NCBI RefSeq assembly: GCF_025999835.1 | Contig: NZ_AP025628.1 | Coordinates: 3,534,001-3,598,000 of the forward strand | Direction: 5' to 3' | DNA length: 64,000 nt | From: Caldinitratiruptor microaerophilus | Lineage (GTDB): Bacteria; Bacillota; Sulfobacillia; Symbiobacteriales; ZC4RG38 | Shown here: positions 1 through 8,487 of the stretch, one piece after another | How the letters are laid out: each line of letters starts with the position of its first letter | Numbering within the stretch: position 1 is the stretch's first letter | Notes under the pieces: model-generated | Database searches by the model: none | What the model was told of the DNA's origin: nothing | Seen by the model: only the letters and a program-made list of their open reading frames with translations | Made by a program: the position numbers and the translations under genes

Positions 1-137
1 CGTTGGACGAGCAAAGCCCCGCGGCCCTGGATTTCTACAGGATCCGGGCGTGCTGGTCGAGCGCACTGCCCGAGAGCGATCCGCGAGTGACGTCGGGCCT
101 GGCCCCCCTGACGGCCGCCGCGGCCGGGGAGGAGCGC
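1..137. other. Window edge, no gene assigned
   Basis: All frames here are short, or are open only because of the high G+C. The stretch lies just beyond the stop of the DsbA-like gene on the minus strand. It may contain the end of a neighbouring gene, but nothing is recognisable. Confidence 0.4.
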
Positions 138-773
138 TCACCGCTTCTTCACACGGGTCGCCCAGGCTTCCAGTTCTCCATACGGCCGGGCGCCGGAAAG
201 CACGTGGCGGCCGTCGGCCACCAGAGTGGGCACCGCGTGGACCCCGTAGAGGAGTGCCCGAGCGCGGTCGCGCTCGACCGCCTCCCGCACCGCCGGGCTC
301 TGGACGTCCTCCTGCCATCTCCGGACGTCCAGGCCGACTTCCGTCGCGCACATCGTCAGGACCTCCGGGTCCGTGATGTCGAGGCACTCCGTCAGGTGCG
401 CCCGCTGCACCCGGTCGAACATGGCCCAGTGCCCCTCCTGCCCGCCCTGTACCTCCGCGGCCTTGCAGGCGAGGAGGCCGGGCATGGAGTGCGGGTAGGG
501 GTGTATGCGCGCCGCCATGCGGTCGGCGTCGATCCGGTGGTCGTCGTCGTACCGGTTCGCCGCCCGCCAGTGCCCGAGGATCTCCTCCTTGGCCTGGGCG
601 GCCGAGCCGAACATGCGCACCAGGTCCTCCGGCGACGGCGCGAGGGCGAACGCGCGGTGCACCACCTCGACCTCCGGGTGCCCGGCGACGAGGCGGCGTA
701 CCCGGGGTGACAGGACGTAGCACCAGGCGCACAGGACATCGTGAAAGAACTCAACCACGATCCGGTGCTCCAC
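138..773 (-). CDS. DsbA/FrnE-family thiol oxidoreductase
   Basis: This 211-residue thioredoxin-fold protein of the DsbA/FrnE (2-hydroxychromene-2-carboxylate isomerase-like) family has a CAWC active site at C15-C18, just after the first beta strand. The cis-proline loop, reading AVPTL, is near residue 182. The long alpha-helical insertion of the family fills the middle. No signal peptide or membrane segment is seen, so it should act in the cytoplasm on dithiols or disulfides; the substrate is unknown. Its ATG lies inside the end of the upstream HxlR gene (23-bp overlap), so the two are translated together from one message. A redox role beside a cysteine-bearing HxlR regulator is consistent, but that is inference. 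Confidence 0.85.
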   Translation of the reverse strand: MEHRIVVEFFHDVLCAWCYVLSPRVRRLVAGHPEVEVVHRAFALAPSPEDLVRMFGSAAQAKEEILGHWRAANRYDDDHRIDADRMAARIHPYPHSMPGLLACKAAEVQGGQEGHWAMFDRVQRAHLTECLDITDPEVLTMCATEVGLDVRRWQEDVQSPAVREAVERDRARALLYGVHAVPTLVADGRHVLSGARPYGELEAWATRVKKR

Positions 774-1140
774 CGGTCTCTCCCTCCCCAGGGCCGCGTG
801 CCGGGGCGCCGGCGCCGACGCCGCCCGCCGTGCCGGCGAGAAGCCACCGGGTCCCGTACTGCCGCATCGCCTCCAGCACGGAGACGAGTCCTCTTCCTTT
901 TTCGGTGAGCTCGTACTCCACGCGGGGCGGGATCTCGGGGTAGGCGGTGCGGCGGACGATGCCCTCGACCTCCAGCCGGCGAAGCCGGTCGCTGAGGGTC
1001 CGGGAGTTGGCGCGGACGGATCGGGCGAGCTCGCCGAAACGCCGCGGCCCTTTGGCCAGATCGCGCACGATGAGGAGGACGTACACGTCGCCGATCAACT
1101 CGGCCGTCCGGGCGATGGGGCAGAAGTCCTCCACATTCAC
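751..1140 (-). CDS. HxlR-family winged-helix regulator
   Basis: This 129-residue MarR-like HxlR/YodB-type regulator has the typical N-terminal FCPIARTAELIG segment with a conserved cysteine (C7), followed by a winged helix (RTLSDRLRRLEVEGIVRR) and the ELTEKGRGL wing strand. YodB relatives sense quinones or diamide through that cysteine. I chose the GTG at 1140 because AAGGGG lies just upstream. The ATG at 1164 lies inside the predicted -10 box of its own promoter, so it cannot be the start. It is first in a two-gene unit with the DsbA-like protein and is divergent from doxX. It probably represses both directions from the shared promoter region, as HxlR proteins commonly do. Confidence 0.87.
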   Translation of the reverse strand: MNVEDFCPIARTAELIGDVYVLLIVRDLAKGPRRFGELARSVRANSRTLSDRLRRLEVEGIVRRTAYPEIPPRVEYELTEKGRGLVSVLEAMRQYGTRWLLAGTAGGVGAGAPARGPGEGETGGAPDRG

Positions 1141-1159
1141 CGCACCCCTTTCTGCGCCT

Positions 1160-1211
1160 ATCATAGTACAAGTTCAAGCCACTTGCCAAATGGAAGTCGG
1201 TATCCTAGAAT
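1160..1211. promoter_or_regulatory. Overlapping divergent promoters for hxlR and doxX
   Basis: The plus strand carries TTGCCA (1183-1188), a 17-bp spacer and TAGAAT (1206-1211), firing toward doxX. The minus strand carries TTGGCA (1189-1184), an 18-bp spacer and TATGAT (1165-1160), firing toward hxlR. The two -35 boxes lie on opposite strands of the same bases, so one bound repressor could block both. The patchy symmetry around ACTTGCCAAATGGAAGT is a possible HxlR operator. Confidence 0.65.
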
Positions 1212-1255
1212 TAGCGATACGACGTGGCGAAAGTCTGCTACAGGAGGGGATGTCG

Positions 1256-1630
1256 GTGCAAGTCGTCTTCGACGTTGCCCGGGTGGTGCTCGCCCTGTAC
1301 TTCCTGTTCAACGGCGTCAACCATTTCGCCCAGTGGAAGGGCATGACCCAGTACGCCGCGTACAAGAAGGTTCCGGCGGCCGGTTTCATGGTCATCCTGA
1401 CCGGTGTGATGCTGCTGGCGGGCGGGGCCTCGATCCTCTTTGGCTATTCGGTGACGGCCGGTGCCGTGATCCTCGCCGTGTTCCTCGTGCCCACGGCGTT
1501 CTTGATGCACAACTTCTGGGCCGAGGAGGACACGATGTCGCGGATGAACCAGATGGCGCACTTCCTGAAGAACATCGCCCTGGCCGCGGCGGTCCTGCTC
1601 CTTCCCGCGATCGCCGACTGGTCCTGGTGA
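1256..1630 (+). CDS. DoxX-family membrane protein
   Basis: This 124-residue protein has about four hydrophobic helices and the DoxX/DoxD signature, including the FNGVNHFAQW stretch after the first helix. DoxX proteins sit in the cytoplasmic membrane; many are linked to quinone, thiol or oxidative-stress responses, and the function is generally loose. AGGAGG ends 8 bases before the GTG at 1256. An ATG at 1250 is in frame but only 2 bases from the Shine-Dalgarno, so GTG is preferred. It is divergent from hxlR and probably under its control. A pirin gene follows after a hairpin. Confidence 0.82.
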   Translation: MQVVFDVARVVLALYFLFNGVNHFAQWKGMTQYAAYKKVPAAGFMVILTGVMLLAGGASILFGYSVTAGAVILAVFLVPTAFLMHNFWAEEDTMSRMNQMAHFLKNIALAAAVLLLPAIADWSW

Positions 1631-1638
1631 CGAAGAAC

Positions 1639-1674
1639 GCCCCGGCGGCACGAAACGCAGTCTGCCGCTGGGGC
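1639..1674 (+). terminator. Hairpin between doxX and the pirin gene
   Basis: The arms GCCCCGGCGGCA (1639-1650) and TGCCGCTGGGGC (1663-1674) pair over 12 bp with one G-U. No T-run follows, so this is either a weak terminator or an RNA-stabilising stem between two cotranscribed genes. Confidence 0.4.
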
Positions 1675-1703
1675 GCCGCCTTCGTGGCGAAAGGGGAGCG
1701 ATC

Positions 1704-2453
1704 ATGCCGAACGCTCAAGCCGTCGTCACGGCCGAGCCGATGGCCGAAGGAGCCGGCGCGCGAGTGCGCCGTGCGTTCCCGACCCCGCGGCTTCGCACGG
1801 CCGACCCGTTCGTCCTCCTCGACGAGTTCTTCGTCGAGCCGCCGGCCGGTTTCCCGGAGCACCCGCACCGCGGATTCGAGATCATCACGTACATGCTCGA
1901 CGGGGCCTTCCGGCACCGCGACAGTCTGGGCAACGACCGCACGATCCCGGCGGGGGGGCTGCAGCGTATCACGGCCGGGCGCGGCATCTGGCACGCGGAG
2001 ATGCCGGGGCAGGAGGGCTTGAACCACGGGTTGCAGCTCTGGATCAACCTGCCCCGGCGCCTCAAGGGCGTGGACCCGGAGTACCAGGAGGTCGCCGCCG
2101 GAGAGATCCCGGAGGACACGGGCGAGGGTTACCGGGTCCGGATCGTCGTCGGGGACCGGTCGCCGGTGCGCCTGCACACCCCGGTGCAGTACCTGGACGT
2201 GGCCGTCGAGGCGGGCCACGGCTGGGAGACGACGGTGCCGCCGGACCACCGCGGGTTCGTCTACGTACTGGTGGGCGAGGGGCAGTTCGGCCCCGGCGGC
2301 GACGTGCGCCTGCGGCCGGGGCAACTTCTCCTGGTCGGCGAGGGGGAGCCGGTGCGCGTCCGGGCCGGCGGGGACGAGCCCCTGCGGTTCGTGCTGGTCA
2401 CCGGCCGGCCGCACGGGGAGCCGATCCGACTGCGCGGGCCGTTCGTCGACTGA
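1704..2453 (+). CDS. Pirin-family bicupin
   Basis: This 249-residue pirin-type bicupin has metal ligands H53 and H55 (HPHRGFE), then H97 and E99 (WHAEMP), which match the iron site of human pirin and E. coli YhhW. The N-cupin spans about residues 20-130 and the C-cupin about 150-245. Some bacterial pirins have quercetin 2,3-dioxygenase activity; others modulate enzymes, and the real substrate is unknown. The ATG follows AAAGGGGAGC closely. It lies downstream of doxX and 18 bp upstream of a VOC protein, so a redox or aromatic-detoxification unit is plausible. Confidence 0.88.
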   Translation: MPNAQAVVTAEPMAEGAGARVRRAFPTPRLRTADPFVLLDEFFVEPPAGFPEHPHRGFEIITYMLDGAFRHRDSLGNDRTIPAGGLQRITAGRGIWHAEMPGQEGLNHGLQLWINLPRRLKGVDPEYQEVAAGEIPEDTGEGYRVRIVVGDRSPVRLHTPVQYLDVAVEAGHGWETTVPPDHRGFVYVLVGEGQFGPGGDVRLRPGQLLLVGEGEPVRVRAGGDEPLRFVLVTGRPHGEPIRLRGPFVD

Positions 2454-2471
2454 GGCGGAAGGAGCTGGCGG

Positions 2472-3353
2472 ATGGCCATGGAAGCCTTCTCGCTGCCCGA
2501 TGGGACGCGCCTCGGCCGGGTGTGCCTCCAGGTCGCGGACATCCGCCGGTCGCTCGCCTTCTACCGGGATGTCCTCGACCTGCGGGTGCTCCCGCCTGAC
2601 GGACTGGCCGGTCGGGGTTCCGACCCTGCGAACTCCGTTGTCCTGGGTGCCGGCGGGGAGCCGCTGGTCGTCCTGGCGGAGCGGCCCGGTGCGCCGCCGA
2701 AACCGCCGAGGACCACGGGCCTGTACCACTTTGCCCTCCTGCTCCCGCACCGACGGGGACTGGCCGCGGTCCTGCGGCGCCTGGTTGAATGCGGATGGCC
2801 GCTGGAAGGGTTCGCCGACCACGCCGTGAGCGAGGCGGTGTACCTGCGTGACCCCGACGGGAACGGGATCGAGCTGTACGCCGACCGCCCCAGGGAGAGC
2901 TGGCTCCGCCGCGGCGACGAACTGTTCATGACCACCGAGCCGCTCGACCTGCACGGCCTGCTGGCCGAGGCGCAGTCGGCCGCCGGGCTTCCGCCGGGAA
3001 CCGTGCTGGGGCACGTGCACCTTCAGGTGGCCGACCTGGATCGGGCGGAACGGTTCTACCACGGCCTTCTCGGGTTCGACGTGACCACCCGCAGCTACCC
3101 TGGGGCGCGGTTCCTGGCCATGGGCGGCTACCACCACCACCTGGGGCTGAACGTGTGGGCCGGGATCGGGGCCCCGGCGCCGCCCGGGGAGGCCGCGGGC
3201 CTCCGGTTCTTCGAGATCGTCCTCCCGGGCGCGGCCGTCCGGGACGGACTGGTGGACCGCCTCCTCCGCCACCGCATCGGGGTGGAGTCCCTGCCGGCGG
3301 GCCACTTCGTGCGCGACCCGGACGGGAACGGCGTCGTGCTGACCGTGCGGTAA
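2472..3353 (+). CDS. Two-domain VOC (CatE-like) protein
   Basis: This 293-residue protein holds two vicinal-oxygen-chelate domains, about residues 10-135 and 175-290. It resembles the glyoxalase/catechol-2,3-dioxygenase-like CatE proteins of Bacillus. Metal-binding candidates are the His in LYHFALLLP and the Glu in GIELYADRP of the first domain, and GHVHLQVADL plus VRDPDGNGV in the second. It probably opens or detoxifies a catechol or quinone-like compound with a divalent metal in the cytoplasm. AAGGAG precedes the ATG. Neighbours are pirin, doxX and an HxlR regulator, the company such genes keep in Bacillus quinone-stress loci; the shared function here is inference. Confidence 0.83.
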   Translation: MAMEAFSLPDGTRLGRVCLQVADIRRSLAFYRDVLDLRVLPPDGLAGRGSDPANSVVLGAGGEPLVVLAERPGAPPKPPRTTGLYHFALLLPHRRGLAAVLRRLVECGWPLEGFADHAVSEAVYLRDPDGNGIELYADRPRESWLRRGDELFMTTEPLDLHGLLAEAQSAAGLPPGTVLGHVHLQVADLDRAERFYHGLLGFDVTTRSYPGARFLAMGGYHHHLGLNVWAGIGAPAPPGEAAGLRFFEIVLPGAAVRDGLVDRLLRHRIGVESLPAGHFVRDPDGNGVVLTVR

Positions 3354-3448
3354 GACTGCGAAGGCCCGCTGGCGTCTTGCCGGCGCCCCGGCGAGACGGA
3401 GCGGAAACCCGGCACCCTGATCGACCGCGGGCGTAGACGTGCAGGGCG

Positions 3449-3474
3449 GGGCCGGCCAGCCGGGTTGCCGGCCC
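3449..3474. terminator. Hairpin between convergent genes
   Basis: GGGCCGGC (3449-3456) pairs with GCCGGCCC (3467-3474) and is followed on the plus strand by TTCAGTCTT. It could end the VOC transcript and the opposing ychF transcript. Confidence 0.45.
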
Positions 3475-3475
3475 T

Positions 3476-3631
3476 TCAGTCTTGGGGCTCATTTGTTTTC
3501 CGAGCACGTAGTCCGGGCGTGGTCAGCGCGGTCGGACGGGCGGGGTGCCGGGCCAGGGGAGCCGGCGGGAAGTGGCGGCGCACGACCCGCTCGGCGACGC
3601 GGACGTCCGCCGGGCTGATCACGGTCGACAA
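3476..3631 (-). pseudogene. Possible N-terminal stub of a PLP lyase
   Basis: A TTG with a good Shine-Dalgarno (AGGAAGGGGGG) opens a 51-codon frame just after ychF. It reads ISPADVRVAERVVRRHF and then PPAPLARHP, the layout seen at the start of threonine dehydratase/synthase-like PLP enzymes. It then hits a stop, and no catalytic domain follows. It could be the surviving start of a deleted gene, or chance. The similarity is from memory of the family only. Confidence 0.3.
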
Positions 3632-3642
3632 GGCCCCCCTTC

Positions 3643-4761
3643 CTACACGTTGAAACGGAAGTGCACCACGTCGCCGTCCTGCATCACGTAGTCCCGTCCT
3701 TCCAGGCGGACCAGACCCTTCTCCCGGGCGGCGGCGAGAGACCCCGCCCGCATCAGGTCCTCAAAGGCGACGACCTCGGCGCGGATGAACCCGCGCTCCA
3801 TGTCCGAGTGGATCTCGCCGGCCGCCTCCGGAGCCCGGGTGCCCTTGCGGATGGTCCAGGCACGCACCTCCGGGTCCCCCGCCGTCAGGAAGGTGATGAG
3901 GCCCAGCAGCCGGTAACCGGTGCGGATCAACCGCTCCAGGCCCGATTCGGAAAGCCCCAGCGCCCGCAGGAACTCCTGGCGCTCGGCGGGGCTGAGGTCG
4001 GCGAGTTCGGCCTCGATCTGGGCGCACACCGGCACGACGGCCACCTCGGCGCCGGCGCCGCCCGCCTGCCGCGCAGCGTATTCCTTCAGCCGGCGGTAGT
4101 GCGGATTGGCGTCCGGGTCCTGAAGGTCCGCCTCGGCGATGTTCGCCACGTACATCACCGGCTTGCGGGTGAGCAGGTGCATGTGGTGAACGGTGCGGAG
4201 GTCATCGCCCTCGAACGCCACGCTACGGGCGGGCTGGCCCTGGCCGAGCGCTTCCAGGAGCCGCTCGGCGACGCGGACCACCGAGGCGGCCTGCTTGTCG
4301 CCCGAGCGCGCGGCCTTCACGTTGCGGTCGTACTGGCGCTGGACGGATTCCAGGTCCGCCAGGACCAGCTCCAGCTCGACGGTCTCGGCATCCCGCACTG
4401 GATCGACAGAGCCCTCCACGTGGGTGACGTCCGGATTCTCGAAGCACCGGACCACGTGGGCGATCGCGTCGACCTCGCGGATGTGGTGCAGGAACTGGTT
4501 CCCCAGCCCCTCGCCCTTCGACGCCCCCCGCACCAGCCCGGCGATGTCCACGAACGTCACCACGGCCGGCGTGACCTTCCGGGGGTGATAGAGGCGGGCG
4601 AGGGCGTCGAGGCGGGGGTCGGGGACCTCCACCACGCCGACGTTCGGGTCGATCGTGCAGAAGGGATAGTTCGCCGCTGCCGCCCCGGCCCGGGTGAGCG
4701 CGTTGAAGAGCGTCGACTTGCCGACGTTCGGTAGCCCCACGATGCCGATGCTGAGCCCCAC
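3643..4761 (-). CDS. ychF: YchF/Ola1-type ATPase
   Basis: This 372-residue Obg-family protein has a P-loop GLPNVGKS at residues 9-16, a switch II DIAGLVRGAS segment, and NIAE where GTPases have NKxD. That change is the YchF hallmark, giving ATP preference. A coiled-coil insertion lies near residues 125-170, and a TGS domain ends the protein (YVMQDGDVVHFRFNV). It is a ribosome- and stress-associated ATPase in the cytoplasm. The GTG at 4761 has AAGGAT upstream and puts the first strand (LSIGIVG) at the normal place; in-frame upstream codons have no support. A single-gene transcript is likely. Confidence 0.93.
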   Translation of the reverse strand: MGLSIGIVGLPNVGKSTLFNALTRAGAAAANYPFCTIDPNVGVVEVPDPRLDALARLYHPRKVTPAVVTFVDIAGLVRGASKGEGLGNQFLHHIREVDAIAHVVRCFENPDVTHVEGSVDPVRDAETVELELVLADLESVQRQYDRNVKAARSGDKQAASVVRVAERLLEALGQGQPARSVAFEGDDLRTVHHMHLLTRKPVMYVANIAEADLQDPDANPHYRRLKEYAARQAGGAGAEVAVVPVCAQIEAELADLSPAERQEFLRALGLSESGLERLIRTGYRLLGLITFLTAGDPEVRAWTIRKGTRAPEAAGEIHSDMERGFIRAEVVAFEDLMRAGSLAAAREKGLVRLEGRDYVMQDGDVVHFRFNV

Positions 4762-5073
4762 GGATCCTTCACCGTCCCAGCCACCCATGGTACCACAGTT
4801 GTGGGGCGACAGCATCCGGCCACCGTCTGCACGGCCATTCCTCGCCCGCAAGGGGGGACCCGCCGCATGAGGTCGAGAAGATGCACCCGGCATGGCGGAA
4901 GTCCGTGCTCCGGCAGGTGATCCTCTGGAGCGGCCACGATGTCCCCCGCCCGTGGCTCCACCGGGCCCCCGGCGGGGGACGATACGTCACCCCGCGTCGC
5001 GCCAGCATTCCGCCCGCCTTCACCACACCGCCTTGCGCCGTCACGTTTCAACGTGCGGGCGGGGAACGACGCA
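4762..5073. other. Intergenic region upstream of ychF
   Basis: This holds the ychF leader. A minus-strand extended -10 (TGGTACCAT, with TACCAT at 4792-4787) lies about 20 bp before the likely transcription start. No good -35 is seen. The rest has no convincing gene on either strand. Confidence 0.4.
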
Positions 5074-5955
5074 TCACCGGGCGTCGGGCCCTCCGCCTCC
5101 GCGGGCACGGGCGGCCTCGTGCGCGGCGGCGATGGCCTCGAAGAGCTCGGCGGCGCCGTCCTGCGTGTGAGGCGGGGCGATCGCCTTGGCGGCGGCCCGG
5201 AGCACGGGGTCGCCGTCCCCCATCGCGACCCCGACGCCGGCCCAGGTGATGAGCTCGATGTCGTTGCGGGCGTCTCCGATCGCTGCCGCCTGGTCCGGAG
5301 TGAACCCCAGGCGGGTGGCCAGCCACCGGGCGCCCCACGCCTTGGTCACGCCGCGCGGGGTGATCTCGAGGTAGTCGGGATGGTACACGATCTGGGCGCG
5401 CTCCGCCCAGCGGGCCAGGGCCTCGTCGTGGAGGTGTGCCGCCCCCCAGGGCATGACCTTGTGCGCCGGGACGTGCCAGTCTTCCGGGCCGGCCAGGCGG
5501 GGGGCGACGCCCCGGACCCGGTTCGCCTCCTCGACCAGCGGGGTGACCCGGGTGACCAGGTAACCCACGGGGGTCATGAGGTAGACGGGGCAACCGTGAC
5601 CGTGGAAGAAGGCGGTCATCTCCGCCACGAGAGGAGCGGGCAGCGTCTCCTGCATCAGGAGCGTGTGGCCGTCGTAGACGGAGGAGCCATTGGTGCAGAC
5701 CATGTAGCGGCCGCCGAGGGACTCGACGATCGGCCGCGTGGCCTCGGGCGCCCGGCCGGTGCACACGACGAACTCGACCCCCAGCCGCAGGAGGCGCTCC
5801 ACCGCCCGCCGGCTCCGGTCGCCGACCCGGTGATCCGGGCCGAGGAGCGTCTCGTCCAGGTCGGAGAACACGATGCGGATGCGGGCGAGCCGGGCGGGGT
5901 CGACGGCGGACGGGGCGGGCTGCGCGGCGGGCTCTGGTGAGCCGGGTGTGATCAT
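5074..5955 (-). CDS. Cof-type HAD hydrolase
   Basis: This 293-residue HAD-superfamily IIB phosphatase has motif I DLDET (nucleophile D32, acid D34), motif II in VVCTGRAPE, a lysine near VTKAWGARWL, and motif III/IV GDARNDIELI. The large C2B cap fills the middle. Cof-type enzymes dephosphorylate sugar phosphates or cofactors in the cytoplasm; the substrate cannot be read from sequence. The ATG at 5955 has GGAGGG 9 bases upstream. The first 25 residues are Pro/Ala-rich and nonconserved. It is divergent from the PpiC gene. Confidence 0.86.
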   Translation of the reverse strand: MITPGSPEPAAQPAPSAVDPARLARIRIVFSDLDETLLGPDHRVGDRSRRAVERLLRLGVEFVVCTGRAPEATRPIVESLGGRYMVCTNGSSVYDGHTLLMQETLPAPLVAEMTAFFHGHGCPVYLMTPVGYLVTRVTPLVEEANRVRGVAPRLAGPEDWHVPAHKVMPWGAAHLHDEALARWAERAQIVYHPDYLEITPRGVTKAWGARWLATRLGFTPDQAAAIGDARNDIELITWAGVGVAMGDGDPVLRAAAKAIAPPHTQDGAAELFEAIAAAHEAARARGGGGPDAR

Positions 5956-6152
5956 GGGGCCAGACCCTCCGGGCGATGGTTCCAGTGGTGTTGGTAAGTA
6001 AGGTAGCAGACGGGGAACGCGAGGGCAACCCGGCCGCCTCCTGTTCACAGAGTCACTGGGAAGCTGTAGGAGCGGTCGGAGCCCGCAGGAGTCCCCCGCC
6101 GTGGGGCGAAGATCAGAGCAGTGGTGGTACACGAAAACGGGAGGGCATCCGT

Positions 6153-7175
6153 TTGAAGAAAGGATTTGTCTGGGTCGTTCTGACGGTCGCCTTCGCGGCT
6201 CTCTCGGCCATTCTCGGCGTCCAGGTGTACGTGCTCTACCGCAGCCTGGACAGCCGAGCTGTGGTGGCCACGGTGAACGGCGAGGCCATCACCAAGGCCG
6301 ATCTGTACAACGAGCTGGTCGCCCGGAGCGGAAAGCAGGTGTTGCAGGGCCTGATCGAGGACCGGCTGATTGCCCAGGAGGCGAAGAAGCAGGGCGTTCA
6401 GGTCACCAGGCAGGAGATGCAGGCCGAGATCGACAACCTGCGCAAGGAGTTCCCTTCGGAGCTGGCGTTCCAGGCCTTCCTCGCCGAGCGCGGCGTGACC
6501 CAGGAGCGTCTCGAGCAGGCCGTGTCGAGGACCCTGATGCTGAAGAAGCTCGTCGAGCCCCGGGCCAAGGAGCGGCTCACCGACGAGGCCCTGAAGAAAT
6601 ACTTCGAGGACAACCGCGACAAGTACGATCAACCCGAGCGGGTCCGGGCGCGGCACATCCTCCTGAAGACCCGGGAAGAGGCCGAGGCCGTGCTGGACCA
6701 GCTCAAGGGCGGCGCCGACTTCGCGCAGCTCGCCCGGGAGAAGTCGGTCGACACGATGAGCGGCCAGCAGGGCGGCGACCTGGGGCTGTTCACTCGCGGC
6801 CAGATGGTGCCAGAGTTCGAGAACGCCGCCTTCGCGCTGCCCGTCGGGCAGATCTCCGGGGTGGTGCAGTCGCCGTTCGGGTTCCACATCATCCAGGTTA
6901 CCGAGCACCAGCCGGCGCGACAGGCCCGGTTCGAAGAAGTGAAGGACAAGGTCCGGCAGGACGCCCTCGAGGACGAACTGGGCACCCTCATCCCGCAGTG
7001 GCTCGAAGAGATGAAGAGCAAGGCGACCATCACCAATACCCTGGAGCCGGCACCGGCACCGAAGCCGAACGCGCCCGCCCCGGAGGGCGGCGGGACGTCC
7101 CAGACCGGTGGGTCCTCCCAGGGCGCACAGCCGCCCGGGGGCCAGTCGGGGCAGCCGGCGCCGGCCGGAAAGTAG
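6153..7175 (+). CDS. Membrane-anchored PpiC foldase
   Basis: This 340-residue parvulin-type peptidyl-prolyl isomerase has one N-terminal membrane helix (about residues 5-27) and a SurA-N-like chaperone region (about 35-160). A PpiC domain follows (about 165-265, with RARHILL, GGDLGLF and PFGFHIIQV), then a Pro/Gly/Ser-rich tail. The helix has no lipobox cysteine, so it is anchored by the helix rather than by lipid as in PrsA. It should help exported proteins fold outside the membrane. The TTG at 6153 has GGGAGGG about 8 bases before it and begins LKKGFVW; upstream in-frame codons would give an unlikely 59-residue extension. Confidence 0.87.
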   Translation: MKKGFVWVVLTVAFAALSAILGVQVYVLYRSLDSRAVVATVNGEAITKADLYNELVARSGKQVLQGLIEDRLIAQEAKKQGVQVTRQEMQAEIDNLRKEFPSELAFQAFLAERGVTQERLEQAVSRTLMLKKLVEPRAKERLTDEALKKYFEDNRDKYDQPERVRARHILLKTREEAEAVLDQLKGGADFAQLAREKSVDTMSGQQGGDLGLFTRGQMVPEFENAAFALPVGQISGVVQSPFGFHIIQVTEHQPARQARFEEVKDKVRQDALEDELGTLIPQWLEEMKSKATITNTLEPAPAPKPNAPAPEGGGTSQTGGSSQGAQPPGGQSGQPAPAGK

Positions 7176-7185
7176 GGGGATGGCC

Positions 7186-8487
7186 ATGAACGATCGGGTC
7201 CGGTCGGCGGAGCTGTTCGCGGCCAGCCGCGAGGTCATCCCGGGCGGGGTGAACAGCCCGGTGCGCTCGTTCCGGTCCGTGGGGGGTACCCCGCCTTTCA
7301 TCGCCCGGGGCGAGGGGGCGTACCTCTACGACGTCGACGGCAACCGCTACATCGACTACTTCCTCTCCTGGGGCCCGCTCGTCCTCGGGCACGCACACCC
7401 GGAGGTCGTGGAGGCGCTCCGGGAGGCGGTCCTGCGGGGGACGTCGTACGGCGCCCCGACCGAGCTCGAGCTGGAGCTCGCGCGGGAGGTCATCGACTTC
7501 TACCCCGGGCTTGAGATGATCCGCATGGTCAACTCGGGTACGGAGGCCACGATGAGCGCGCTCCGCGTGGCCCGTGCGGCGACCGGCCGGCCCAAGGTCG
7601 TCAAGTTCATCGGCAACTACCACGGGCACCACGACAGCCTTCTGGTGCGGGCGGGCTCCGGGGCGATGGACATGGGCGTGCCCGACAGCCCCGGCGTGGC
7701 GCCCGGCGCCGCCCGGGACACCCTGAGCCTGCCGTACAATGACCTCGATGCGGTGCGGGAGGCGTTCCGGCAGCACGGCGATCAGATCGCCGCGGTGATC
7801 GTGGAACCGGTGGCGGGCAACATGGGGCTCGTGCTGCCGCGCCCGGGCTTCCTGGAAGGCCTGCGGTCGATCACGCGCGAGCACGGCGCCCTCCTGGTCT
7901 TCGACGAGGTGCTGTGCGGTTTCCGCCTACCCGGGGGCAGCGCGGCGGCGCACTTCGGGATCGACCCGGACCTGGTCACGCTGGGCAAGGTGATCGGCGG
8001 CGGCCTGCCGGTCGGCGCGTACGGGGGCAAGCGGCGCTACATGGAGCTGGTCGCCCCGGCCGGGCCCGTGTACCAGGCCGGCACCCTCTCGGGCAACCCC
8101 CTGGCGATGACCGCCGGCCTCACCCAGCTCCGGATCCTGCGCCGGCCGGGGGTGATGGCGGAGATCGAGCGCAAGACCGCCCGGCTGGTCGAGGGGCTGA
8201 ACGCGCTTCTGAGCCGCCGCGGTCTGCCGTACCGCGCGCAGGGGATCGGCTCGCTGTGGGGACTCTTCTTCTCGGCCGAGCCGGTGTACGACTACGAGTC
8301 CGCCCTAAAGTCCGACACCCGGCTCTTCGCCCGGTTCTTCCACGCGCTGCTCCGCCGCGGCGTGTACATCGCCCCCTCGCAGTTCGAGTCGGGCTTCATG
8401 AGCCTCGCCCACACCGACGCCGACCTGGATGCCACCCTGGAGGCCGCCGGGGACGCGCTCGACGAGGCGCTGGCGATGGTGCAGTGA
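7186..8487 (+). CDS. hemL: Glutamate-1-semialdehyde 2,1-aminomutase
   Basis: This 433-residue class III PLP enzyme converts glutamate-1-semialdehyde to 5-aminolevulinate for tetrapyrrole synthesis. It shows the family's start ([14 protein letters not shown]), YHGHHDS, and the PLP lysine K268 in [12 protein letters not shown]. Length is normal. The ATG at 7186 is better spaced from AGGGGG than the ATG at 7180. No other heme gene is nearby, so it may be a second hemL (gsaB-like) or an isolated one. The next gene starts inside its stop codon (GTGA overlap), implying coupled translation. Confidence 0.93.
   Translation: MNDRVRSAELFAASREVIPGGVNSPVRSFRSVGGTPPFIARGEGAYLYDVDGNRYIDYFLSWGPLVLGHAHPEVVEALREAVLRGTSYGAPTELELELAREVIDFYPGLEMIRMVNSGTEATMSALRVARAATGRPKVVKFIGNYHGHHDSLLVRAGSGAMDMGVPDSPGVAPGAARDTLSLPYNDLDAVREAFRQHGDQIAAVIVEPVAGNMGLVLPRPGFLEGLRSITREHGALLVFDEVLCGFRLPGGSAAAHFGIDPDLVTLGKVIGGGLPVGAYGGKRRYMELVAPAGPVYQAGTLSGNPLAMTAGLTQLRILRRPGVMAEIERKTARLVEGLNALLSRRGLPYRAQGIGSLWGLFFSAEPVYDYESALKSDTRLFARFFHALLRRGVYIAPSQFESGFMSLAHTDADLDATLEAAGDALDEALAMVQ

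Noticed and set aside
1392-3305. Very long open frame on the minus strand (637 codons) opposite pirin and the VOC gene
   Set aside because: It is a shadow frame caused by high G+C: it has no family motifs and runs antisense to two clear genes.
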